Part shown: positions 48,696 to 56,920 of the stretch, in pieces
Numbering within the stretch: the first letter of the stretch is position 1
Layout of the letters: every line of letters starts with the position of its first letter
From: Pseudoxanthomonas composti
GTDB lineage: Bacteria; Pseudomonadota; Gammaproteobacteria; Xanthomonadales; Xanthomonadaceae
Reading direction: 5' to 3'
Assembly: GCF_004122095.1 (NCBI RefSeq)
Contig: NZ_SAWZ01000012.1
Location: 23,897-87,896, forward strand
DNA: 64,000 bases
Notes under the pieces: model-generated
Databases searched by the model: none
What the model was told of the DNA's origin: nothing
What the model saw: only the letters and a program-made list of their open reading frames with translations
Position numbers and translations under genes: made by a program

Positions 48696-51560
48696 CTACA
48701 ACTTGTTGGCCCAGCCCTTCGCCTTGACAAGGATGCGCTCGGAGGGCATGAGCGATGCCTCCAGGACCGGCAGTGCCTCAGCAAGCAGGCGACGCGCCTG
48801 GGCCTCGTCGCGCTTGATCAGATCGCCCGCCAGCAGCGCCTTGGAGATGGCGACATCGACGGCGTTGCCATTGGACTGCAACCCTTGCAGCGCGATCCGC
48901 TGATGCTGTTCGGCCGCAAGCGAATCGCCACGTAGCCGGTCAAAGCCCGCTTCTACGCCGAACAGCTTCGCGAACTGCTCGTGCTCAGGCGGAAAGCCTC
49001 GCTTTCGGAAGAGGTCCCGGACCTGAGCCAGCAGTGGCAAGCCGTGCTCATGATCGCCAAGCTGCAGATAGATCATGAGCTGCTCTGCCAACAGCGATGC
49101 GTATTCTTCCGACTGCTCGCCGTCCAACCGCCGGCAATCTGCCATCAGCTGTTGCAACTGCTGCACTGCCTTGACGCCCTCGCCATTGGCGGCCAGCACA
49201 CGCGCGTGGAGTCGACGCATGGTGCGATAGAAGGTGTCGTCCTCGGGAATCTTGTCCTCATGCAGACGCTGCATCGCCTGCCGGGCATGCTCCAATGCGC
49301 TGGCGTAATCGCCGAAACGAACCTCCAATATCGCCGTATTGGACAGCACCATCGCCAGGCTGCGTACGCCTTCCCCAGCCTGGATCGAGGATTCGAGACT
49401 TCGTACCAGCGCCTCACGCGCTTCCCGGTAGCGACCTTGCTGCATCAGGATGTCGCCCAAGTTCTGACTCAGCACGCTGAGACTGGCCGGCCCATATCCG
49501 CCTGTCTCCTCACCCATCGCCAACGCCCGCTTCAACAGGCTTTCGGCTTCATCAGCACGTCCGTTGATGATGAGGCCTTCAACCTCAGACCTGAGCAAGG
49601 GGAGCCGTAGCGGCGAACCAGGCGCGACCTGGTGCGCATCTGCAAAAGCCTGGCCTTCGCGACTGATCTCAAGCGTGCGTATGCGATCTTGCTGAAAGCT
49701 GGCAAGCTCGGCGAGGTTCGAGTACACCTCCAGCACGACGTCGGCGGGCGGCGAGGTCATGCGCTTGGACAGTGCCAGCGCAGCCTCGGCCCGCTTGCGA
49801 CACCAGTCCAGACCATACTTGTCCAGGTGACCCAGGGTCAGATGGGCCAATCCACGCAACTGCTGCTCAGGGTCGTCCGGGGCGAAGCGCTGGCGCAGCG
49901 CCACCGCACGTTCAGCGGTCTCCAAGGCGTCGGGTAATCGCTCAAGACTGCTTAAGGCATCGGCATAGATCACCAAATCGTCGGCGAACGCAAGGGCTTG
50001 CTCGCGTTCGTCAGGCGCAATCCCTCGAGTTCCGTCGGCCAGGAGCTGAGCCGCCATGGCATTCTCTCCACGCGACCGATACAGCCGCCCTAGCATCCGC
50101 TGCACCGCCTGCCGCACCTGCGGCTGCAGCTTCTTTTCATCCAGCTGCTTGCGTGCCTGATCCAGCAGCTCGCGCACGCTGACATCGCGGCGCATGGCCT
50201 GCTCGGGCGAGGCCGCGGCCAGCGTGTCGGTCAGGAAGGCCAGCGAGGCACGCGCGCTGGCGCTCTCGCGCTCGGCGATGCGTGCCTGGGTGCGGGCTTC
50301 CTGCGCCTGCCAGAGCGCCACGCCAGTGCCGGCAAGCAGCGCGAATGCCACGGCCGCAATCGAGGCGGCCAGGGCGCGATTGCGACGCCCCCACAGCCGC
50401 AGCCGCTGCCGCCGCGGCAACGGCGCCGCGGCGATCGGCCGGTCGTCCAGCCACGCCCGCAGGTCGTTGGCCAGCGCATCGGCTGAGGCGTAGCGCGCTT
50501 CCGGATCGCGGCGCAGGCAGGTTTGCACGATGGCCGACAAGCTGCCGCGCAGCGCGCGCGACAGCGAGGCCGGGGTATGCCCACCCCGCTGCGAGGCTTG
50601 TTCGGGCGGCAGCTTGGCGGCGGCGCGGGTGAGCGGCTCGGGGTCGCGCTCGAGCTGGTGCAGCTGGCTGGCGACCGGGGTGTCGTGGGTCAGCCCGAAG
50701 GGATGGGCGCCGGACAGCAGTCGATGCAGCACCACGCCCAGCTGCCACAGATCGGTGGCGGTGGTGATCGGCGCATCGTGCAGCTGCTCGGGCGAGGCGT
50801 ACTCGAAGGTCAGGGCGCGGTCATGGGTGGCGGTGACGGCGCTGCCTTCCAGCTGCTTGGCGATGCCGAAGTCCAGCAGCTTGACCTTGCCCTCCGCATC
50901 CACCAGCAGGTTGGAGGGCTTGAGGTCGCGATGCACCACCAGATTGCGGTGCGCGTAGCGCACGGCATCGAGCACCTGCATGAACAGCACCACGCGCGCG
51001 CGCAGGTCCAGGCTGCGCGCATCGCACCAGCGATCGATCGGCGCGCCGTCGATCAGCTCCATCACGAAGTACGGCTCGCCCTGGGCGGAGATGCCGCCGT
51101 CGAGCAGCGTGGCGATGTTGGGATGGTGTAGCCCGGCCAGGATCTGGCGTTCGCGCAGGAAGCGTTCGCGCGCGGCCGGCGAATCGGTGTTGGCGCGGAT
51201 CAGCTTGAGCGCGGCCTGCTGGGAATAGGTGCCGTCGTCGCGCTCGACCCGATACACCGCGCCCATGCCGCCATGGCCGAGCACGCGCGCCACCCGCCAG
51301 GCGCCGAGCTGCCGGCCCAGCATCGCCTGGTTGTCCGGCCCTTCCATGCCTGCCTGCAGCGCCAGGCTCCAGGCACGCGCATCGCCATCGAAAGGCTCGT
51401 GGTCGTCGTCATCGGCGGCCAGCATTGCCCGCACCTGGGCGATGAGCTCGGCATCATGCTCACCTTGCAGGTCCAGCCACGCCTGCCGCTGCTCGGGCGG
51501 CAGTTCGACCGCCTCGCGGAACAGCAACAAGGCAAGACGACGGCGTTCGGCCTCGCTCAT
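48696..51560 (-). CDS. Membrane Ser/Thr protein kinase with TPR-like sensor domain (PknS-like)
   Basis: A 954-aa Hanks-type kinase. Residues 86-370 form the kinase: glycine loop GHGGMGAVY (96-103), ATP lysine K119 (AALKLI), catalytic HRDLKPSN with D212, and DFG at 230-232. A membrane segment spans about 397-417. The remaining 530 residues are helical repeats (AAQLLADGTRGIAPDEREQA, SLSVLSQNLGDILMQQGRYR), TPR-like and probably periplasmic. GGGAG precedes the ATG at 51560. It lies downstream of an ECF sigma gene on the same strand. In Xanthomonas citri EcfK-PknS and Vibrio EcfP-PknT, such kinases activate their ECF sigma by phosphorylation; the same role is inferred here. Confidence 0.9.
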   Translation of the reverse strand: MSEAERRRLALLLFREAVELPPEQRQAWLDLQGEHDAELIAQVRAMLAADDDDHEPFDGDARAWSLALQAGMEGPDNQAMLGRQLGAWRVARVLGHGGMGAVYRVERDDGTYSQQAALKLIRANTDSPAARERFLRERQILAGLHHPNIATLLDGGISAQGEPYFVMELIDGAPIDRWCDARSLDLRARVVLFMQVLDAVRYAHRNLVVHRDLKPSNLLVDAEGKVKLLDFGIAKQLEGSAVTATHDRALTFEYASPEQLHDAPITTATDLWQLGVVLHRLLSGAHPFGLTHDTPVASQLHQLERDPEPLTRAAAKLPPEQASQRGGHTPASLSRALRGSLSAIVQTCLRRDPEARYASADALANDLRAWLDDRPIAAAPLPRRQRLRLWGRRNRALAASIAAVAFALLAGTGVALWQAQEARTQARIAERESASARASLAFLTDTLAAASPEQAMRRDVSVRELLDQARKQLDEKKLQPQVRQAVQRMLGRLYRSRGENAMAAQLLADGTRGIAPDEREQALAFADDLVIYADALSSLERLPDALETAERAVALRQRFAPDDPEQQLRGLAHLTLGHLDKYGLDWCRKRAEAALALSKRMTSPPADVVLEVYSNLAELASFQQDRIRTLEISREGQAFADAHQVAPGSPLRLPLLRSEVEGLIINGRADEAESLLKRALAMGEETGGYGPASLSVLSQNLGDILMQQGRYREAREALVRSLESSIQAGEGVRSLAMVLSNTAILEVRFGDYASALEHARQAMQRLHEDKIPEDDTFYRTMRRLHARVLAANGEGVKAVQQLQQLMADCRRLDGEQSEEYASLLAEQLMIYLQLGDHEHGLPLLAQVRDLFRKRGFPPEHEQFAKLFGVEAGFDRLRGDSLAAEQHQRIALQGLQSNGNAVDVAISKALLAGDLIKRDEAQARRLLAEALPVLEASLMPSERILVKAKGWANKL

Positions 51561-51652
51561 TTGTCCCACTCCCTCATCAGGAAGACCCCGCGCCGGACTC
51601 ATGCATTGCAAGGCCGCGCTTCAAGCGCCAGCCCCTCGATCAGCGCACGCCC

Positions 51653-51817
51653 CTAGAAGCCAGTACGCACGGGCAGCACCAGTGCGGCCACATTGCCGCG
51701 TCCTCGGGCGTGCGCGACGGAGGCCTGCCCGGGGTCGTCATCGTGCTGCCCGGCCGGCAGATCGACCGCACCATGGAACAGCGCCAATGCGCGCCGACGG
51801 CATTCGGCCTGGCTCAC
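51653..51817 (-). pseudogene. 54-codon kinase-like remnant coupled to the ECF sigma gene
   Basis: A GTG overlaps the sigma-factor stop (GTGA) and opens a 54-codon frame. Its first 25 residues (MSQAECRRRALALFHGAVDL...) match the first 25 of the neighbouring kinase (MSEAERRRLALLLFREAVEL...) at 15 positions, and the DNA is also visibly similar. The rest (ARGRGNVAALVLPVRTGF) is unlike the kinase and weakly recalls the end of PP2C phosphatases (DNxxALVV). It may be the scar of a duplicated kinase or lost phosphatase gene, or a short expressed peptide. The PP2C idea is weak. Confidence 0.5.
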
Positions 51818-52371
51818 TTCTCCAGCTCCGCCAGCAGGAAGGCGCGCGCGGCGCGCCAGTCGCGGCGCACGGTGCGCACGCTGATGTCCAGCATCTGCGC
51901 GATCTCGCTCTCCTCATAGCCGCCGAAGTAGCGCAGCTCGACGATCTGCGCGGCGCGCGCGTCGGCCTCATGCAACGCGCCCAGCAGCTCGTCCAGGGCC
52001 AGCACCTCGACCACGGCGCGCTCCTCCGAGCCGATGCGCGCGGTCAGGGTGACTGCGGCGACCCCGCCGCCGCGCTTCTGCGCGTGGGCCACGCGGGCCT
52101 GGTCCACCAGCACCTGGCGCATGGCGCGCGCCGACAGGGCGAGCAGGTGGCTGCGGTCGTTGGCCGCCAGGTGCGCCCCGGCGGAAAGTTTCAGGTAGGC
52201 CTCGTGCACCAGCACGGTGGTATCCAGCGCATCGCGATGGCGGCGCAGCTGCAGCCGCGCGGCGCGCTTGAGTTCGGCATAGACGCTCGCAAAGATCGCA
52301 TCGGCCGCGCGGCCATCGCCCGCCCGCGCTTGCTGCAGCAGTTCGGTCACCGGTACCGCCTCGGTCCCCAT
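51814..52371 (-). CDS. ECF sigma factor of the Ser/Thr-kinase-linked group (EcfK/EcfP-like)
   Basis: A 185-aa sigma-70-like factor of the Sigma70_ECF family. Region 2 (SVYAELKRAARLQLRRHRDA, then LVHEAYLKL) and region 4 (LRYFGGYEESEIAQMLDISV) are clear. The usual acidic patch in region 2.2 is replaced by LDTTVLVHEAY, leaving threonines T51 and T52. In Vibrio EcfP, lack of this patch is compensated by threonine phosphorylation by PknT. No anti-sigma gene is adjacent; a kinase lies downstream instead. GAGGACAGGC precedes the ATG at 52371. It is divergent from the autotransporter gene, a likely target. Confidence 0.88.
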   Translation of the reverse strand: MGTEAVPVTELLQQARAGDGRAADAIFASVYAELKRAARLQLRRHRDALDTTVLVHEAYLKLSAGAHLAANDRSHLLALSARAMRQVLVDQARVAHAQKRGGGVAAVTLTARIGSEERAVVEVLALDELLGALHEADARAAQIVELRYFGGYEESEIAQMLDISVRTVRRDWRAARAFLLAELEK

Positions 52372-52534
52372 GCCTGTCCTCGATCGTGGCCCCATGTCCG
52401 GCCGCGTCGGCACGGATCGTCCCTGCCGCATCCTCTCACATGCCGCCGCACCCTGGCACGCGCGCCATGTCCTGTCTGGAAGCGGTCTTGCGCATAGCCG
52501 TCCAGACCACCTTCCTTGCGCCTGGGGCCACCGC

Positions 52535-55500
52535 ATGAATCGCATCTACCGTCTCGTCTACAACCGCGCCCTGGGCGTGCCACAGGTGGCCTCCGAGCTG
52601 GCCGGCAGCCGCGGAACCGGCACACCGGCGCGCGACGCCCGCGTAAGCCGCGCCCGCCTGCCCTGCCTGGTGGCGCTGAGCCTGGCCGGGCTGGCCGGGC
52701 TGGCTGGCCCGGCCGTGGCCGCCGACTACACCTGGACCTCGGGCTGGTACACCGATGCGGCCAACTCCAGCAGCGTGGCGCCCACCACCCTGGTCGCGGG
52801 CGATCTGCTTACGCTGAGCAGCGGCGCCGACAAACAGCTGGGCTGCGCGCCCCTGGGCCCCAACTGCGACGGGCGGCAGGACCTGCTGATCGGCGCCGGC
52901 GCCACGGTGGCGCACGCTGCCGGCAACCTGCTGTTCGGCACCACGGGCAGCGTGCTGACCAACCAGGGCCGCTACGGCCTGCAAGGCGATGTGTCGATCA
53001 CCGGCGACAACAGCAACAGCGGCGGTCAGTTCGACAACCAGGGTGAGCTGCTGAAGAGTGCCGGCACCGGCACCGCGCAGATCGGCGGGGTCCACTTCGT
53101 CAACAGCGGCACGGTGCGCGTGCTGGCCGGCACCCTGCAGTTCGACGGCGACAGCCAGGGCGGGCCGGCATTCAACGACGGTGGCGTGATCGATACCGGC
53201 GCCGGGCAGGGCGTGGTGTCCTTCGCGGGCGGCGCGACCTTCAGCGGCACCACCACGGCCATCGATGCCAGCCTGATGTTCGATGGCGGCCTGTTCTGGG
53301 GCAACGGCGCGGTACTCGTGGGCAGCGAGGCCTGGCTGCGTAACTCGGCGAATCTGGTGGGCAGCTGGACGCTGGACGGCGGCACTCTGTACACCAACAA
53401 CGGCAACATCGTGGGCGACCTGGAGGTCGGCAACGGCGCCACGCTCAATCTGATCGGCCTCACCCGGCTGCAGGGCCAGGGCGCGATCCATGTCGCAACG
53501 GGCGGGCTGATCGGTGTGTCCAACGGCGAGTTGCTCGGCGGCGGGCCGGTGACCAATGACGGCAAGATCCGCAAGTTCATCTCCGGCACCACGGCCTTCG
53601 ATGCCGCGCTGACCAATCGCGGCCGTGTCGAGATCGACGCCGGCACCCTGCAGCTCCCTGATACCTTCATCAACGACGGCACGGTGCAGCTGCGCAACGC
53701 CGGCACCCTCCAGGCCGGCGACGGCACGGCGGTGTTCCGGCAGTCGGCAACCGGGCGGGTGGTGTTCGGCGATGAGATGGACAATCTGCAGGACAACCAG
53801 GCCGGAACGCTGGCGGCCACCACGCTGCAGGGCGGCACCCTGGTGGTCAACGCCTCCCTCGCCCCCGACCTGCGGCTGGCACAGATGCAGGCGCTGGAGG
53901 TCAACCGCGGCGACCTAACCCTGTATGGCGACAACTCGGCTTTCGGCGGCAGCGCCCGCGTGGACGGCGGCGGCAGCTTCCTCTGGGTGCAAGACGGCGT
54001 GCTGGGGGGCGCGGTCACGCTGACCAATGGCGGTCATCTGGGCGGTTCCGGCACGGTCACGGGCAGTGTGGAAGCGCAGGACGGCGCCTTGCAGCTCGGC
54101 TGGGGCAGCGACAGCCAGTTCCATATCGGCGGTGCGCTGCGGCTCGGCGCGAACAGCCGCCTCAACGCCATCCTCGGTGCGCCCGGCAGCCCGCTTGCGT
54201 CGCAGGCGCGGCTCACCGTGGGCGGCGACCTGGTCCTCGACGGCGGCCTGGCGCTGTACGCGACCCAGGACATGGGCGCCGGCGTCTACCGCTTGATCGA
54301 CTACGGCGGTGCGCTGACCGATAACGGCCTGGACATCTACGGCCTGCCCAGCAACCTGGCCAGCCAGGTCCAGACCAGCATCGCGCAGCGGGTGAGCCTG
54401 GTGGTGACCGCGGCCGGCGACGACACCTCGCTGAGCTTCTGGAACGGCGACACGCTCTCGCCCACCGGCACGGTGGCCGGCGGCAGCGGCACCTGGAGCG
54501 CCGGTGCGCGCACCAACTGGAGCAATGCGAACGGCACTGCGTCGCGGGCGTGGAACGGGCAGTTCGCGGTGTTCCAGGGCGCGCCGGGCACGGTGACGCT
54601 GGATCGCAGCGATGGCGATGTGTCCGCCACCGGCCTGCAGTTCGTCGGCAGCGGCTGGCGCCTGGAGGATGCGGCGCTGAACCTGGCCGGCTCCGGCGGG
54701 GCGGTCGTGGTCCGGGTGGGCGACGGCAGCGCGGGCGGCGCCGCCTCCGGCGCCACCATCGCCAGCGACATCCGCGGCGATGCCACCTTGGTGAAGGACG
54801 ACCTGGGCACGCTGGTGCTGACCGGCAACGGCCGCTGGCAACACGGCACCGTGGTGCGCAACGGCACCCTGCAGATCGGCGATGGCGGCACGGCCGGCGC
54901 GATGACCGGCGACGTGTCCAATGCCGGAACGCTGGTGTTCGATCGCAGCGACGCGGTGGACTTCGCTGGCGCGATCAGTGGCGCGGGCACGCTGGCACAA
55001 GCAGGCGGCGGCATGCTGCGCTTGAGCGGCGACTCGTCCGCCTTCAGTGGCGCCACTCAGGTGCGTGCCGGCACGCTGGCGGTCGATGGCCGCCTGGGCG
55101 GCAGCCTGGCGGTCGGCGCCGGTGCGCGCCTGCAGGGCACCGGCAGCGTCGGCGCCACCACCGTGCAGGCCGGTGCGACCATCGCGCCGGGCAATTCCAT
55201 CGGCACACTGAGCGTCAACGGCAACTACGTGCAGCAGGCCGGCTCGACCTATGCGGTGGAGATCGATCCCAGCGGCGCCAGCGACCGCATCGCGGTGTCC
55301 GGCAGCGCGACGCTGCAGGGCGGCACGGTCGCCGTCACCAAGGCCGCCGGCACCTATCTGCCGGGGACGTCCTACGACATCCTCTCCGCCGCCGGCGGCG
55401 TGAGCGGCCGCTTCGACGCGCTCACCCAGGACCTGCCCTTCGTCGACCTGTCGCTGCGCTACGGCGCCAACGATGTCCTGCTGGAGGTGGCGCGCAATGC

Positions 55501-56542
55501 GGTGGCGTTCTGCGAGGTGGCCTCCACTGCCAACCAGTGCGGCGCCGGCGGTGGCATCGAAAGCCTGGGCGATGGCGCGCTGTACGCCGCGGTGGCCAGC
55601 CTGCCCGACCAGGCCAGCGCGCGGGCGGCTTTCGACGCCTTGTCCGGCGAGTTGCACGCCGACGCCCACGCCAGCCTGCTGCTGCAATCCACCGAGCTGC
55701 GCCAGGTGCTGGACCGTCGCCCCACCGACGCCCGCGGCGTGTGGGCGCAGGCGCTGGGGGCCTGGGGCCATCTCAAGGGCGATGGCAATGCGGCGCTGGT
55801 GAAGGAGGATCACCAGGGCATGGCCGTCGGTGCCGACCTTCCGATCGGCGAGGCGGGCAGCCTCGGCGCGCTGGCCGGCTATACCGACGGCAGTCTGCGC
55901 AACCAGGCGCGCGCGTCGTCGATGGACGTGCGCGGTCGCCACCTGGGCGTGCACGGCGGCGTGCAGGCAGGCCGCTTCGACCTGCGTGCCGGGCTGGGCT
56001 ATTCCGACTACCGGCTGGACAGTCGCCGCACGGCCGCCATCCCCGGCTGGGGCGCGCAGGGCCTGCGCGCGGACTACGACGCGCAGCTGTGGCAGGGCTT
56101 TGCCAGCGCCAGGTTCGCTTTCACCCATGTGCTGGGCGCGCAACTGGAGCTGGCGCACGTGCAGGTGCGCACCGATGCCTTCGGCGAACGCGGCGGCAGC
56201 GCAGCACTCGGCGTGGCCAGTGCCACCAGCGAGGCCGACACGGTCGGCGCGTGGCTGGTGCTGGACGTGCCCTCGGCCGACCAGCGCCTGCACATCGATG
56301 TGCGCCTGGGAATGCGCCACCGTTTCGGTGGCGATGCCGCCCCGGCGATGCAGGCGCGGTTCGATGGCGGCGACAGCTTCCAGATCCTGGCCCCGCGCAC
56401 CGGCAATGACGCCGTGGTCGGGCGCGTGGACCTGGACTACGCGCTGGGACGCAACAGCGCACTGTCGCTGGCATACGCGGCCACCGCCGGCGGCGGCCAG
56501 GCCGCGCACCAGGCCAGCCTGCGCTACACCTGGCGCTTTTGA
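52535..56542 (+). CDS. Type Va autotransporter with extended signal peptide
   Basis: A 1335-aa surface protein. It begins with an extended signal peptide region (MNRIYRLVYNRALG), then a hydrophobic signal core with cleavage near residue 62-65 (GPAVAADYTW). The passenger is a long beta-helix with autotransporter-associated repeats (LVLTGNGRWQHGTVVRNGTL near 760, GGMLRLSGDSSAFSGATQV near 830) and two Cys pairs (about 106/111 and 992/1001). No protease or esterase motif was seen, so an adhesin or biofilm role is likely. The beta-domain spans about 1065-1335 and ends RYTWRF. The start is divergent from the sigma gene, 163 bp away. Confidence 0.92.
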   Translation: MNRIYRLVYNRALGVPQVASELAGSRGTGTPARDARVSRARLPCLVALSLAGLAGLAGPAVAADYTWTSGWYTDAANSSSVAPTTLVAGDLLTLSSGADKQLGCAPLGPNCDGRQDLLIGAGATVAHAAGNLLFGTTGSVLTNQGRYGLQGDVSITGDNSNSGGQFDNQGELLKSAGTGTAQIGGVHFVNSGTVRVLAGTLQFDGDSQGGPAFNDGGVIDTGAGQGVVSFAGGATFSGTTTAIDASLMFDGGLFWGNGAVLVGSEAWLRNSANLVGSWTLDGGTLYTNNGNIVGDLEVGNGATLNLIGLTRLQGQGAIHVATGGLIGVSNGELLGGGPVTNDGKIRKFISGTTAFDAALTNRGRVEIDAGTLQLPDTFINDGTVQLRNAGTLQAGDGTAVFRQSATGRVVFGDEMDNLQDNQAGTLAATTLQGGTLVVNASLAPDLRLAQMQALEVNRGDLTLYGDNSAFGGSARVDGGGSFLWVQDGVLGGAVTLTNGGHLGGSGTVTGSVEAQDGALQLGWGSDSQFHIGGALRLGANSRLNAILGAPGSPLASQARLTVGGDLVLDGGLALYATQDMGAGVYRLIDYGGALTDNGLDIYGLPSNLASQVQTSIAQRVSLVVTAAGDDTSLSFWNGDTLSPTGTVAGGSGTWSAGARTNWSNANGTASRAWNGQFAVFQGAPGTVTLDRSDGDVSATGLQFVGSGWRLEDAALNLAGSGGAVVVRVGDGSAGGAASGATIASDIRGDATLVKDDLGTLVLTGNGRWQHGTVVRNGTLQIGDGGTAGAMTGDVSNAGTLVFDRSDAVDFAGAISGAGTLAQAGGGMLRLSGDSSAFSGATQVRAGTLAVDGRLGGSLAVGAGARLQGTGSVGATTVQAGATIAPGNSIGTLSVNGNYVQQAGSTYAVEIDPSGASDRIAVSGSATLQGGTVAVTKAAGTYLPGTSYDILSAAGGVSGRFDALTQDLPFVDLSLRYGANDVLLEVARNAVAFCEVASTANQCGAGGGIESLGDGALYAAVASLPDQASARAAFDALSGELHADAHASLLLQSTELRQVLDRRPTDARGVWAQALGAWGHLKGDGNAALVKEDHQGMAVGADLPIGEAGSLGALAGYTDGSLRNQARASSMDVRGRHLGVHGGVQAGRFDLRAGLGYSDYRLDSRRTAAIPGWGAQGLRADYDAQLWQGFASARFAFTHVLGAQLELAHVQVRTDAFGERGGSAALGVASATSEADTVGAWLVLDVPSADQRLHIDVRLGMRHRFGGDAAPAMQARFDGGDSFQILAPRTGNDAVVGRVDLDYALGRNSALSLAYAATAGGGQAAHQASLRYTWRF

Positions 56543-56648
56543 AGCGTGGAAACCCCGCATGCAGACACGCACCGAGATGTCAGCGCGCTCCGGGACGCCC
56601 GGCAGCGCGCGGACCCACCCCGCCCCCCAACCGCCAAGGAACCCACGC

Positions 56649-56864
56649 ATGCGCTGGAAGAAAGTGATCAGCTACAGCTTCGGCTTCAAGCCCGCCGACA
56701 AGACCTACTGGATGTACTACACGCTGGAAGGATCCAGCACGAGCACGCAGGTCACCCTCACCGCGATCGAGTGCCAGGCGCTGGCCACGCTGTTCAACGC
56801 CAGTGCCTCGATCAGCTACGACACGGTCGCAGGCTATTTCGCCACCGGGGCGCGCGCGCTCTAG
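56649..56864 (+). CDS. 71-aa orphan protein downstream of the autotransporter
   Basis: A 71-aa protein (MRWKKVISYSFGFKPADKTY...) of no recognised family. It has no signal peptide and no strong hydrophobic segment, an aromatic-rich first half (YWMYYTLEG) and a small-residue second half (LFNASASISYDTVAGYFATG). AAGGA lies about 10 bp before the ATG. An in-frame ATG at 56559 would give 101 residues but without a ribosome site. It lies between the autotransporter and lipoprotein genes with short gaps, suggesting one operon. Confidence 0.65.
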   Translation: MRWKKVISYSFGFKPADKTYWMYYTLEGSSTSTQVTLTAIECQALATLFNASASISYDTVAGYFATGARAL

Positions 56865-56920
56865 GCGCGCACTCGATGCGGTCGCCCGCCAAGCCCTCCA
56901 CCGACAACAGGACATCGCTC

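Noticed and set aside
48696..52371. Type VI secretion locus suggested by the EcfK-PknS-like pair
   Set aside because: No T6SS structural gene is in the window; the adjacent surface genes are an autotransporter and a lipoprotein.
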